Source of the DNA: Saccharomycopsis malanga
Lineage: Eukaryota; Ascomycota; Saccharomycetes; Ascoideales; Saccharomycopsidaceae
Length of the DNA stretch: 64,000 nt
Assembly (NCBI GenBank): GCA_004014935.1
Contig: CP025323.1
Span: 1,550,001-1,614,000, forward strand
Reading direction: 5' to 3'
Shown here: piece by piece, positions 30,327 to 40,637 of the stretch
Position numbering within the stretch: position 1 is the stretch's first letter
How the letters are laid out: the number at the start of each line of letters is the position of its first letter
Notes under the pieces: generated by a model
Databases searched by the model: none
The model's input: only the letters and a program-made list of their open reading frames with translations
What the model was told of the DNA's origin: nothing
Program-made: the position numbers and the translations under genes

Positions 30327-33300
30327 ATGGTGTCCAGTCGCAGTGGTTCTCCCAATAGAGTGGCTGCTCGGTATTTGGAGAATATAACCAGTCAAGCTAA
30401 TAATAATAACCAAAATGTGCCTCAATTACTGAAAAGTCAATCTAAGCGTAAAATCGAATCACCGTTGAGTTCTCCAAGGAGATCAAAGTCGGTAAAGCAT
30501 GGTTTGAATGATTCTGCCAGCAATACGCCAATAATCAAACAACCAGTGCAAGATAATGTATTAAGATCTCCTGTAGAAATCTTTGCTGATAACAAGCAAC
30601 CGGAAGAGCTATTTTCCAGAAGTAGGTTGAGAAGCACTAATACCAAAACAGGAGAATTAAAAGAGAATAAAGAAAACAATGTAGATCGAGACTATATGAA
30701 CAATTTGACTCTGATTCAGAAACTTCAGCTAAAATTCCAACCAGAAGACAAACCTATCAAATTCAATCGACCACAGCCGCTTGCTGAGAAGCTGTCTACA
30801 CATTCCGAGCAATCTAGGAAAGCAGAAAGTAGCAAGCAGCAAAACCTTTTAGAAGAATTGGAAAGTTTTGGAGAAAAGCGGAGATTAAACCAGATAAGTC
30901 TTAAGAAAACCAGTTCTGTAGCCCAAGGGAAATCGCCCAAAGGTAACAAAGGATATGAGTATTTGTGTAGAATAGCAGAAATCAAGGAATGGCTTGAAGG
31001 GTGTTTAAAAGAGCAACTTCCGTCAGCATTGGAGTTGTCCAGAAATGGCTTTAAAAACGGGGTGATCTTGGCCAAATTGACACAGCATTTTGTGCCTGAG
31101 TTGGTCAAGAGAATTGTGCCTGCCAATGCTAGAGGAACTGTAGAATATAGACATACTGAGAATATTGTTCATTTTTTCTATTTTTTGGACTATATCGACA
31201 TGCCAGATTTGTTCCGGTTTGAACTCACTGACTTGTATGAAGGCAAGAACATTCCCAAGGTGATTTTCTGTCTTTATGCTTTATGTTTCATGTTGAGTCA
31301 GCAAGATGGGGCTCCTAAATTGAAAAGTTTAGTGGGAAAGTTGGAATTCGAGGAATCCGACATTCGAAGCAGCGAAAGAAAGTTGAAAGATGCCAGTGTT
31401 CCAGATTTTGGCAGTTTTGAGCCGTTGATGAAGTCTCTTGAATTGGAAAATGGCTTTTTCCAGGCGGAGAAAGAAGAGGATTCCCAGGAACCACTGGTGA
31501 TACATCATGAATCGCCCATAGAAATGTACACTGAACTGAAAATCGAAATGTCAAGCTTGGGTAAAATAGAAGAACAAGAAGAACCAATGGATATATCGAT
31601 GAATAACCAAAGTATGTCATTCATACGTCATTCCCAAGAAGAAGGCAATGACACCCAAGTGCGCTTCACCCAATCCACCTTACGAAGAGTTGATAGCATC
31701 AAAAAGCCAAAGTTCCATGATTTCTCGTTGGTGGAAATCGAAGACACTACCATCATTCAAGAACAGGCAACTGACGACATGTCTGACAACGAGCTAGACA
31801 GCGTTTTGAAAAGCATCATCAAAGTGCAGAGTTTGGGAAGAGGTTTTATCTCACGCTATCAAATGTTTGTGAAGAAAACCATGTTGAACATGTTTGTCGA
31901 CGAGATCATCAGTCTTCAGTCGCTTGCTAGACGCAAGTTGTTTATGAAAACTAAAAAAGCCCAGCGTTTGAGAAGAAAAAGAGTAAGTGCTAAGCATATT
32001 GTGCAATTGCAGGCTATAATCAGAGGCAGTTTGTACAGAGAAACGTTGATGGAACAGCTCCGGGCGCTCAAGAAGGAGAAAGCAGCGATGATACAGTTCC
32101 AGGCTGTGATTAGAGGGGAGATTTCTAGATTCTACACTGACTCTTTGTTGTTAGAATTGGAAGAACACGAACCAATAATAAGCGAGCTCCAAGCTATTAG
32201 CAAAGGGAATATGGTGCGCCAAGACTATATGAATAAACAGCGCATTTTGATGAGGACCAGACGTCAATTGATCACTCTACAAAGCGTATATCGCGGCAAC
32301 CATTTCAGACGGTCCTTGTATAATGGGGATAACGTGGACGGCTCTGATATTGTGAAACTTCAATCTATAATCAGAGGCTATTTGTATCGTAAGAAAGCGC
32401 GGTTTTTGATGTCCGATGCTCATGGTAATAGACTCCGTATTATCAACTTGCAAGCGGCCATCAGGGGATATCTCTTGCGAAACCAATGCAAAGAGATTTA
32501 TTACAATATGTATAAGGCTCGCGGGGAGATTTTGGAATTGCAGATGATAGCCCGAGGCGGCTTGGCACGTTCTAGACTCAACAAAATGCTTCTTGGGCTA
32601 GATTACAACGAAGCGGCCTTTGATAATATAAGTGCAGTCATCAGAGGTAGTTTGTTGCGCCGGAAAATCGCAAAGTTGAAGACCAAGCTCCATAAACATG
32701 ACTACACTGTCTCGTTGTTGCAAGCCACCATTAAGGGCGTTCTTACAAGATTCAAAATAGAGCTTCTAATCGATGATGTGCATGAGCACGAAGCGACTAT
32801 AGAGCGGATCCAGGCGAAAATCAAAGGATGTATAATGAGACGTGGACTCCATGGCATGATGGAACATTATACAAGAAACGTGGATAAAGTTATCAAGGTC
32901 CAAAGCATGATTAAAGCGTATAATCAAAATGACGCTTATAGAAAGTTGATAGCCATGAAAAACCCAACGTTGGAAGTGGTAAGGCAGTTTGCTTATTTGT
33001 TGAACGACACCAGTAAAGATGTAGACGAGGAAATCAAGCTTGAGAATCTTAATCATCAGATTGTGATGAAAACCAGCGAAAACAACGAGTTGGAGAAACA
33101 TTGTAACGAAATGGATGCCAAGATTGCACTATTAGTGAAAAACAAAATCACATTGGATGAGTTGATTCATCAAAAAAGCGTCAAACAGTTGGATTTCGAA
33201 TTCAAAAGGAAAATGAATAAACAAGAAGGATTCAGCCATAAGAAATCAGAGACTTCCAGATACGAGGCATTTGAGTCGTTGATCTATATACTTCAAACAT

Positions 33301-35561
33301 GCCCCGAATACTTTGTGAGGTTGTTTGGAATATATCATTCCAATTATGCCTTGAAAGAGGAGATCGAGAAGATGGCGCTCATATGTTTTGATTATGGCGG
33401 CACGAAGAAAAGAAGCGAAATGACTTGTTCTTCACAAGCGCCACCGGAGCTTAGAAACGAGTTTTTGTTCATCAATTTGATCATACATTCGGTCCAGGAC
33501 CATCTCAGTTCTACCGAGTCTTTGGAAGATTTCAAGCTCAATCCTACAGTAGTGTCCTGGCAAAAGTTGCTATCGTTTTTCAACAAATCCGAAGACCAAC
33601 GGAAACAGGCCAAAAAGATTTTCGGGTCTTTGATCTCTTCAATATCGGAGATTGATAATCTCACATTGGAAAGCAATCCTTTGAAAATATATAGAAACTG
33701 TATCATCGTAAAAGAGGCGGAGACTGGCGTAAAATCCAATAAGCCCAAGGATGTTCCTGTGGAAATGGCTATCAAAGATCCAGATGCCAGAGACCAATAC
33801 ATCAAAAACTTGAATTCATTACGCGAGTTGACAATCAAAGTGCTCACCACATTGGAAAATAGTATACACATGTTGCCATTGCATATCAGAACCATTTGTT
33901 GCCATACATATACTTGTGCCCGCAAACAGTTTGGCAGCGAAGACAAGGCGCTCGTCTTTGCTTTGACCATACTTGTGGAACAATACATGGTTCCTATCAT
34001 CAGCTGTCCTGAGAATTACAACATTCCTCTCATTACGTTCAGTACCAAAGAATCGCTCAGTTTGAAAGTAAACTTGGGCTATATATGCAAAGTTCTTGTC
34101 CAGATTGCCAGCATGCAAGAGTTTCTGCTCAACCAGGTCTATTTTCAACCTTTGAATGAGTTTGTCACATCCTCGATTCCGTCCATGAGAAGAATCATCA
34201 AAAAAGTGATCGAAATAGGGGATATTGAAAGTGCGTACAATATGAACTCATATCATGATTTGACCTCCAAAGTGAAACCTTCGTTGATCATCAAAAACGT
34301 CGAGTTGTTGTCTTTGAAAAACTTTATCCAGGAGTTTATCAGAGACATGGCACCTTCCAAACGGGATCCAATCCACGAATACATCAAGCAATTGGATAAA
34401 GTGAAAATGAATATCAGCAACCAGGATATAAAAGACGTGAAACTCTTGTTGAACCCATCAATCAAAAACTTTATTGGAGTCAAAACCAACACTTTGTTGC
34501 TCGATGCAAAAAGATGTATGCTATACATCATGCAAGTGCAGTCCAACAAAACCAACCTTTTGGGTCTTTTGCTATCGAAAATCACAGCCAATGACGAAGC
34601 AAAGTTCCGTGATATGCTTCAAAGAGAGGAGAACACCAGAAAAACACACGAAAGTCAGCTTATAAATGAAAACGAAAGAAATGAGTTCAGCAGAACAAAT
34701 TTCTTCAAAAACGTTTCCAGCATGAGCTTCCACGAATTAAAATCCCATACTTTGGAGATAGTTTTGGAATTGGAATCGTTGGGAAAACTCTCCAGAGAAA
34801 ACAGATTCCAATCCTTGTTGAATGATATAGCATTTGACATCAAAACCAAACATGACCAACGCATGGCTCGTTCCAAAGAAATCAAGTTGTCTGTTCAAAC
34901 ACTCGAATCTTTGCATGAGAAAGAAAAGTACTTGAAAAACATGTTAGACACTTATAATAATTATATCAAGAAATCCATCGCCACCTTGCAAGAAACATCC
35001 AATAATAACAGAAAGAAACATCTTCCTTTTTCAAAACAGTACTTTTACCAACGAGCACTCAAAAAGCGTGGCAAACAATCCAAATTCGGAGCTTACAAAT
35101 ACAGCTCAAAATATTTATTTGAGAACAAAATATTGCTCGCTATTAATGGTATCACTCATCTTGAGTTGCTAAAAGTCGACTTTATCTTCAGCTGCGATGA
35201 AATAGGCGTATTTTCCATAGAACTCGAAGGTGGTTTGATCGAGGAAAGCGCTTCTGCTGGCCCTATTTTGACCCAGCGTACCAATGAGCTTTTGCTTACT
35301 GGCCGTGGAAATAACAATACTAGAAACTCTGCTGCCAGGTTGAAATTAGATGACCTTCTACAGTACCAATACGAAGGAAAACCCACCATTGAGATTTATA
35401 ATGGTATAGTCAAGTTTGACACCATCAATTTATTGACTTTTATCTTCAAAAAATTCTACGACACACACAATAGTAGTAACAAACATCATCATAATGGGTT
35501 TGGGGCCAGTCTTGGATCTTCTATTGCTTCGTTTGGTGCATCCTTTGGCACGAAAAAGTGA
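30327..35561 (+). CDS. IQG1: IQGAP-family cytokinesis scaffold (Iqg1/Cyk1)
   Basis: 1744 residues from the ATG three codons into a frame that opens with TTG. Domains in order: a disordered Ser/Asn-rich N terminus; a calponin-homology actin-binding domain at about 208-325 (starts EYLCRIAEIKEWLEG, contains FKNGVILAKLTQHFVPELV); a run of about 13 IQ-like repeats at about 495-870 (for example IVKLQSIIRGYLYRKK, IINLQAAIRGYLLRNQ) for calmodulin and myosin light chain; a coiled segment; a RasGAP-related domain at about 980-1330 (YILQTCPEYFVRLFGIYHSN); and a RasGAP C-terminal domain at about 1580-1720. Family role: recruits actin and myosin II light chain to the bud-neck contractile ring. Iqg1 proteins lack GAP activity. 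Length and order fit the yeast family well (S. cerevisiae 1495 residues); it is longer mainly in the IQ and N-terminal regions. Confidence 0.94.
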   Translation: MVSSRSGSPNRVAARYLENITSQANNNNQNVPQLLKSQSKRKIESPLSSPRRSKSVKHGLNDSASNTPIIKQPVQDNVLRSPVEIFADNKQPEELFSRSRLRSTNTKTGELKENKENNVDRDYMNNLTLIQKLQLKFQPEDKPIKFNRPQPLAEKLSTHSEQSRKAESSKQQNLLEELESFGEKRRLNQISLKKTSSVAQGKSPKGNKGYEYLCRIAEIKEWLEGCLKEQLPSALELSRNGFKNGVILAKLTQHFVPELVKRIVPANARGTVEYRHTENIVHFFYFLDYIDMPDLFRFELTDLYEGKNIPKVIFCLYALCFMLSQQDGAPKLKSLVGKLEFEESDIRSSERKLKDASVPDFGSFEPLMKSLELENGFFQAEKEEDSQEPLVIHHESPIEMYTELKIEMSSLGKIEEQEEPMDISMNNQSMSFIRHSQEEGNDTQVRFTQSTLRRVDSIKKPKFHDFSLVEIEDTTIIQEQATDDMSDNELDSVLKSIIKVQSLGRGFISRYQMFVKKTMLNMFVDEIISLQSLARRKLFMKTKKAQRLRRKRVSAKHIVQLQAIIRGSLYRETLMEQLRALKKEKAAMIQFQAVIRGEISRFYTDSLLLELEEHEPIISELQAISKGNMVRQDYMNKQRILMRTRRQLITLQSVYRGNHFRRSLYNGDNVDGSDIVKLQSIIRGYLYRKKARFLMSDAHGNRLRIINLQAAIRGYLLRNQCKEIYYNMYKARGEILELQMIARGGLARSRLNKMLLGLDYNEAAFDNISAVIRGSLLRRKIAKLKTKLHKHDYTVSLLQATIKGVLTRFKIELLIDDVHEHEATIERIQAKIKGCIMRRGLHGMMEHYTRNVDKVIKVQSMIKAYNQNDAYRKLIAMKNPTLEVVRQFAYLLNDTSKDVDEEIKLENLNHQIVMKTSENNELEKHCNEMDAKIALLVKNKITLDELIHQKSVKQLDFEFKRKMNKQEGFSHKKSETSRYEAFESLIYILQTCPEYFVRLFGIYHSNYALKEEIEKMALICFDYGGTKKRSEMTCSSQAPPELRNEFLFINLIIHSVQDHLSSTESLEDFKLNPTVVSWQKLLSFFNKSEDQRKQAKKIFGSLISSISEIDNLTLESNPLKIYRNCIIVKEAETGVKSNKPKDVPVEMAIKDPDARDQYIKNLNSLRELTIKVLTTLENSIHMLPLHIRTICCHTYTCARKQFGSEDKALVFALTILVEQYMVPIISCPENYNIPLITFSTKESLSLKVNLGYICKVLVQIASMQEFLLNQVYFQPLNEFVTSSIPSMRRIIKKVIEIGDIESAYNMNSYHDLTSKVKPSLIIKNVELLSLKNFIQEFIRDMAPSKRDPIHEYIKQLDKVKMNISNQDIKDVKLLLNPSIKNFIGVKTNTLLLDAKRCMLYIMQVQSNKTNLLGLLLSKITANDEAKFRDMLQREENTRKTHESQLINENERNEFSRTNFFKNVSSMSFHELKSHTLEIVLELESLGKLSRENRFQSLLNDIAFDIKTKHDQRMARSKEIKLSVQTLESLHEKEKYLKNMLDTYNNYIKKSIATLQETSNNNRKKHLPFSKQYFYQRALKKRGKQSKFGAYKYSSKYLFENKILLAINGITHLELLKVDFIFSCDEIGVFSIELEGGLIEESASAGPILTQRTNELLLTGRGNNNTRNSAARLKLDDLLQYQYEGKPTIEIYNGIVKFDTINLLTFIFKKFYDTHNSSNKHHHNGFGASLGSSIASFGASFGTKK

Positions 35562-36502
35562 CGTTTCCGTTTTATAAGTTTTTGTATTTCTGTTGATGTA
35601 TTTTTATTCCTATTCAATGATACACCCTTTGTTAATTGATTCTCGGTAAACCTTAATCAAATAGCTCTGTTGGCTGTTAAATCGTAGGGCATAGTGTGAA
35701 ATAGCCTTGTAGCATAGAACACTATAGAAAGCTGTAGTAATTTTATATACGCGGTAAAGGTAAATAGGAGGGAATAAAATGGTTGTGGATTCTGGCTTAA
35801 AAGGCTAGGTGGTATTTGGGGCTGTAGAGCTGAGCTCACTATATAGGTCAATGTGCAATTAAATTGAACAAGGAATAATGGTACCAAATGTATGAATGGA
35901 TTAAAGTGTAGAAATAGAAGCATATAAGAGTTTATCAACAATGTTATATAAATGCTAAAGTACACACCAGATGGGGCATTTTATTAGGTAGCTTAAGTCT
36001 GTTATGAAGTCAGTTTTCTGCTAAATCCCATCTTGGCTAAACTTGTGACATTAATTGCTCTTTAAGATGTTCAACACTTCAATTACCCAAGCATCTACTA
36101 TATTCAATTTTTTAAGTAGAGCACGTATTCCTACACTATCATAGCATATTTACCAGATTTTATCAGTATTTACCATAGTAAGTAGCGTTTACTCACGAAA
36201 ATCGACTTGGAACAGCATTTTCCACTATATGTTTGGGCGGCTCCTTTTTAATGGCAGCGTACTCGATAAACGGCGTTACTGAAAACGGAAAAATCAGAGG
36301 TTATCCAACTAAATTTCAGTGGCACATTTGCAAAAAATTGAGTGAATCAATCAGACTAAACTAAGGATTTTCAACGGCCATATTACTTGACTGTTTTTTG
36401 TGCTGAGATCTGTTCAACTTCAAATTCCCACCCATTTGTTCAATCACCTACTCCTCACCTGTATTTATATCAACTACATAGTCAACTAGTGCAAATGCCG
36501 AC
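35562..36502. other. IQG1 to palmitoyltransferase intergenic region
   Basis: AT-rich, with no repeats of family A or B and no supported gene. Confidence 0.4.
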
Positions 36503-36566
36503 ATGTTTTCAATGGCCCAGCTCAGGAGCGCGTATTCTCGGTTTCTCAGGGTGTTTATACCAATAG
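36495..36566 (+). promoter_or_regulatory. overlapping upstream ORF at the palmitoyltransferase start
   Basis: ATGCCGACATG: the first ATG is out of frame with the gene and opens 23 codons ending in TAG inside the coding region. If it lies in the mRNA leader it would compete with the true start. Its regulatory effect is inference. Confidence 0.35.
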
Positions 36567-37918
36567 CAGTGGTTGCTTTTCTTGGTTATGCCTCCTATAT
36601 CTTTCTTTACTTGCTATGTGTGAAGGAAATCAAAGGCCTGCGCCAGCAGAAAGCAACTGCTGTAGGGTTGACAGTGGGATACTGTATACTTTTAGCAAGC
36701 GTGCTTATCAACTGGATAATGATATTTGTCAATGGAAGTGGAATCCTCAAGACCAGAATAGAGCCCTACAAGTTGGTCACATTTGTAGATGAAAATGGCT
36801 TGGAATTACCGCATCAAACAGATGGAAACCTTTCGGACTCGCTGGTTCCTGATTATTTCTACTGTAGTGAAAATGGATATCCCTACTATTGTTCCGCATG
36901 CAATTCCATCAAACCTTTGAGAACCCATCATTCCAGCGAATTGAACAGATGTGTGGCCAAAATGGACCATTTCTGCATCTGGATTGGCTCCATTGTTGGT
37001 AAGAACAATTACAAGGTGTTTATCAACTTTAGTCTCAATTTCTTGCTATACTTCATATATTGTTTTATAGTTCTATTGGTATTTATCCCAGACCAAATAA
37101 CTCGTCGTCGCCATACACATCACAATGGCCAGAAGGTGGCCACTTATTTGAATCCCAACTTGGGCATTCTTCTCTACGTCTCCTTCATCTGGATAGGCTT
37201 GTTGGCCGGTCTCGTGGGTCAGCATTTGTATCTCATATCCCAAAACCAAACCACCATTGAACAGAGAAAACACAGTAGAGAACGAAAACGCCTCAGAAAT
37301 GGTAATCCCCCAGCACACGATATCTTTGTCAATGTCTTATACAAAGGAACGAGACATATTCTCTGTGTCAGTCCCATAGATAAACCATTTAAAAAATCCA
37401 CTTTCAAAGAGTGTCTTCAAGAAGTATATGGTAAATATGCCTTTTTTAGTTGGTTTATTCCGCTAAACTTTCCTTCTTTTGTCGATTCTACCCCAAAACA
37501 CGATATTGAAACCCAGGTCGACGAGAAAATTGATCGTCGCCAGCAAAACTTTTCAATCTCAACTTCCATGACTCTTTCCCATGAGCCACACAATGGAATG
37601 AGCCCTGCAAAAGATTCGTCACATTCTGGCGCCATCACAAGTTCAAATAGAAAAATTACTGCACATGATGATACTGATTACGACACCAACGAAGCAGAGA
37701 AAATGCTGCCGAGTCCTTCAAACTCTCCTAAATCCTGCCGTTGGACTAATTGGCTCAAAAACCGGTTTGCCAGAGATGAAACTGAATGGATGTTAAAAGA
37801 AACTTTCAGTCCTGAATATCTACAATCATTATACAATCGTATTGAAAATGGAGAGTCCATCACATTCCAAACACAGGTTGTTATCCACAGTAATGACCGT
37901 GCACCGAATCAACCATAA
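36503..37918 (+). CDS. DHHC-family protein S-palmitoyltransferase, DHFC variant
   Basis: 471 residues. Two N-terminal hydrophobic helices (about 17-40 and 55-75) and two more at about 180-205 and 230-252 flank a cytosolic Cys-rich zf-DHHC domain: YYCSACNSIKPLRTHHS, then LNRCVAKMDHFCIWIGSIVG and KNNYKVFINF. The catalytic tetrapeptide (residues 155-158) reads Asp-His-Phe-Cys, keeping the acylated Cys. Akr1-type enzymes carry DHYC, so an aromatic residue here is tolerated in the family. The C-terminal about 170 residues are hydrophilic and rich in Ser/Asp. The layout fits Pfa5-type fungal enzymes, but assignment among PFA genes is uncertain. An out-of-frame ATG eight bases upstream opens a short reading frame across the start. 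Confidence 0.85.
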   Translation: MFSMAQLRSAYSRFLRVFIPIAVVAFLGYASYIFLYLLCVKEIKGLRQQKATAVGLTVGYCILLASVLINWIMIFVNGSGILKTRIEPYKLVTFVDENGLELPHQTDGNLSDSLVPDYFYCSENGYPYYCSACNSIKPLRTHHSSELNRCVAKMDHFCIWIGSIVGKNNYKVFINFSLNFLLYFIYCFIVLLVFIPDQITRRRHTHHNGQKVATYLNPNLGILLYVSFIWIGLLAGLVGQHLYLISQNQTTIEQRKHSRERKRLRNGNPPAHDIFVNVLYKGTRHILCVSPIDKPFKKSTFKECLQEVYGKYAFFSWFIPLNFPSFVDSTPKHDIETQVDEKIDRRQQNFSISTSMTLSHEPHNGMSPAKDSSHSGAITSSNRKITAHDDTDYDTNEAEKMLPSPSNSPKSCRWTNWLKNRFARDETEWMLKETFSPEYLQSLYNRIENGESITFQTQVVIHSNDRAPNQP

Positions 37919-38535
37919 TATTCTTTTTGTATCATAGTTTGGGACTGGATTATTGTCCCGTTGAGCTACTGTAATATAACTTTGTGTTTTTGATAAAATT
38001 GTCAAATTTTGCATTATAATCAATAATAATATATCATATATTCTAAAAATACCAGTTGCATGTCTTGTAGTGTTGATATAGAAATGTTCAAGGTTTTGTA
38101 GTGGGATGCTATAAGCATGAGTGGTACAACTGAATGGGAAATGGCGAGGATTTTAATTTAGTAAGATTCCTATGAAATTAGTGTTAAATAATCAATAGAT
38201 TTAGGAAAAATTGTAGTGTAATTTCTATTAACAGGTGAATTCTGCACTACAATGTGATCATTATATGGCTTTACACTGTTACACTACTATGTGATCATAA
38301 TATGGGCTTACACTATTATAACATTGTCAAAAATGGTCAAAAACATTTGATTATTTGGAAACAAGAATGTGCTTACTAAATGTCAAGTATATATAGATAC
38401 ATTACATATTCTAAAAGCAATTAGATCTTGAGGAACGGCAAATTACATTGGCCAATTAATACTTTATTCAGAATCTCATATTCATTACCCATTTCAAACA
38501 TCCCATCCTTGTGCTTCATTGCCAACATTTACTAT
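37919..38535. repeat. intergenic with a short direct repeat
   Basis: At about 38240-38330 a segment of roughly 40 bp occurs twice (CTACAATGTGATCATTATAT and CTACTATGTGATCATAATAT, each followed by GGCTTACACT-like sequence). The rest is AT-rich without a supported gene. Confidence 0.5.
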
Positions 38536-38865
38536 TCACGGTTCCCTATTTTTGCCCTGGAAATCATTATAGGCACCAGAATAGGTGGCAGCAGCTTTGC
38601 CTGGGAATGCATTCTTGCCCAACTGTTTCTTCCTATGTTCCATATGGCCAAACTGGTGGTGATATGGAGCATTAGGCGGGGCTATGTTTTGAGGATTTCC
38701 AGGAATGGGTCTTTCATACAGAGCAGCCTTTGGATCATAGTTAGGACTAGGCCCTGGGGCATCCTTAGGACGTGGTTCTTGAGGAAGCATTGGATCAGCC
38801 TCAGTATACGGCGGAGGAGACCCGCTTTCAGGCTTATCGTTATACAAAGCTTTTTCCAGACTCAT
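38536..38865 (-). CDS. small proline-rich PPxY protein of unknown function
   Basis: 109 residues from the ATG (MSLEKALYNDKPESGSPPPY); the frame opens 17 codons earlier only with GTG. It is hydrophilic and Pro-rich throughout, with SPPPYTEADP near residue 17. This is a PPxY motif, which in fungi can bind WW domains such as those of the Rsp5 ubiquitin ligase. The C-terminal third has FGHMEHRKKQLGKNAFPGKA and a Tyr/Gly-rich end. There is no membrane helix or signal peptide. Balanced codon use and a biased but non-repetitive composition support a real gene. The WW interaction is inference and no family is recognised. Confidence 0.55.
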   Translation of the reverse strand: MSLEKALYNDKPESGSPPPYTEADPMLPQEPRPKDAPGPSPNYDPKAALYERPIPGNPQNIAPPNAPYHHQFGHMEHRKKQLGKNAFPGKAAATYSGAYNDFQGKNREP

Positions 38866-38939
38866 AGTAACAGTTATAGTTAATGCAATTCTATAGTCCA
38901 ACTTTTTACAAAACACTACAATAACTTAGCAATATTGGA

Positions 38940-39420
38940 TATTTCACTTTGCTACGAGGAAATTAGGAGCACGCGCACCGCGCTACACTACTACTATACT
39001 AATAAAGAATAAATGTTTGCAACATGGTTTTACCCAAATGCTCATTAGCCAACGGCCGTGCATAGCGTTCAGGAATATGATGCAATGGGCACTAGAATGG
39101 TCGAACTCAATCATGATCCAACCATTTAGAGAGTCGAAACATGAGAATTCAAAACCGGGCCCATTAATTTCTAATCTGTCGACTGAGCACCCCTATCTCA
39201 AATTTTGCAATTTATTCTGGCAGACAATCTGACCATTACTGCTCAACCCCACTCCTAGCCAAAAGACTTGGATGGAGGACCAGTAATTAGCGGAAAGAAA
39301 TGCCGCCAGAAAATTCGATTGCCTCACGAGAGCCGATCTGCTACAAAAGACAACTACAGTGGCCTTGAGGTAACAGAACACCGTCCTAAGACAATGCCCC
39401 ATTTAACCCCAATTATTCTG
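38940..39420. other. unassigned segment of higher GC
   Basis: Less AT-rich than the flanks, with no family A or B sequence. It holds a 71-codon plus-strand ORF (39017-39232, ATG start: MQHGFTQMLISQRPCIAFRN) and a 69-codon minus-strand one, neither with a recognisable domain. The sharp base-composition change suggests an inserted or decayed sequence of other origin. I cannot assign it. Confidence 0.3.
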
Positions 39421-39810
39421 AGCGTCTATTTGTAGCACAGATTATTGTTGAGGAAAGAAAAGGAGACAAAATATAATAAAAAACTGTGACTTTTTATCGC
39501 CTTTTATAATGTGAAAAATCCGAAAATTTTAACGCCATTACCCGGATGTGTATATCCAAATGCGGTAATTGAGGTAACATTATCATGTTGTCAAGTGCTA
39601 CGTTATTGGGTGTATAGTAGTGATTTGAATGGGTTGTGATGGTATTAATGAATGTAGCGTTGTTAGTTATGTGTTCTAGTTTTCTAGCTTGGTAGTTTTG
39701 GCGTTTTTATCTGATGTATTGTAGCGTTTTCATTTGATGTATTGTAGCGCTGTTATTGGATGGTTTACAGTGATGTTATAAGATGTATTCTAGTGTTGAA
39801 AGTTGTCTAC
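39421..39810. repeat. AT-rich spacer with short imperfect repeats
   Basis: TGATGTATTGTAGCG occurs twice around 39713-39750, with related GATGTATTCTAGTG and GGTGTATAGTAGTG copies nearby, leading into the decamer array. No gene is seen. Confidence 0.5.
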
Positions 39811-40080
39811 TAATATCTACTAACATCTACTAATATCTACTAATATCTACTAATATCTACTAATATCTACTAATATCTACTAATATCTACTAATATCTAC
39901 TAATATCTACTAATATCTACTAATATCTACTAATATCTACTAATATCTACTAATATCTACTAATATCTACTAATATCTACTAATATCTACTAATATCTAC
40001 TAATATCTACTAATATCTACTAATATCTACTAATATCTACTAACATCTACTAACATCTACTAACATCTACTAACATCTAC
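39811..40080. repeat. decamer minisatellite TAATATCTAC x27
   Basis: 27 tandem decamers. Nearly all are TAATATCTAC. The variant TAACATCTAC occurs at the second unit and in the last four units, so both ends carry the variant and the centre is uniform. Confidence 0.95.
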
Positions 40081-40474
40081 TATAATTCCCTAATGTTATT
40101 GGTTGTGATGTTACAACAAACAATACTGTTCAAAACTTTATCCTTTGCAATAGTTTTGGCACGAACTTGTACATTGCAGCAGTTTGTCAGACAGTGCTGT
40201 TTTTAATGAAACTAAACTGCGGTTTTTTTAAACCATGTAAATATTACATATATATATGTTTTGCAACTAAGACGGCCCTGACCTTCTTGTTGTTACTATT
40301 GACAACTTGAAAACTGATAAACTTTTGTATGATTCAAGAAATTTCACCAACTTACTATATAAAACTTCAAATTGTGATTCAAAACTCCAGATGGCGGTTC
40401 ATTGAAAAATCCAATGATTCAACACAGCAAAATTGAGAATCATACAATAAAATGCCATTGGTACCAGAAAGTCT
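40081..40474. other. AT-rich spacer
   Basis: No gene or repeat recognised between the decamer array and the family A copy. Confidence 0.4.
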
Positions 40475-40612
40475 ACTATAATATCTTATATCTCGAGCCC
40501 AGTACATATCACTTTCGTATATACGCGCTAGGGACTTATAACCCAATAATATCCTGTTAGGTTGTTTTTCTCTTTTTCGAAAGCACTAGCCACTGAGGCA
40601 TCCGGCCGAACA
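40475..40612 (-). mobile_element. family A element at the 3' end of PEX6
   Basis: Minus strand: ATATCTCGAGCCCAGTACAT tail, TATACGCGCTAGGGAC, then CTCTTTTTCGAAAGCACTAG and the degenerate palindrome CCACTGAGGCATCCGGCC. It starts only about 25 bp beyond the PEX6 stop in the same orientation, so it is probably part of the PEX6 3' UTR. Confidence 0.6.
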
Positions 40613-40637
40613 TGTACTAGAACGAAATGAGAATCTT

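Noticed and set aside
38428-38883. 151-codon plus-strand ORF opposite the PPxY gene
   Set aside because: No ATG-started protein-like sequence; the minus frame has the better coding character, though certainty is moderate.
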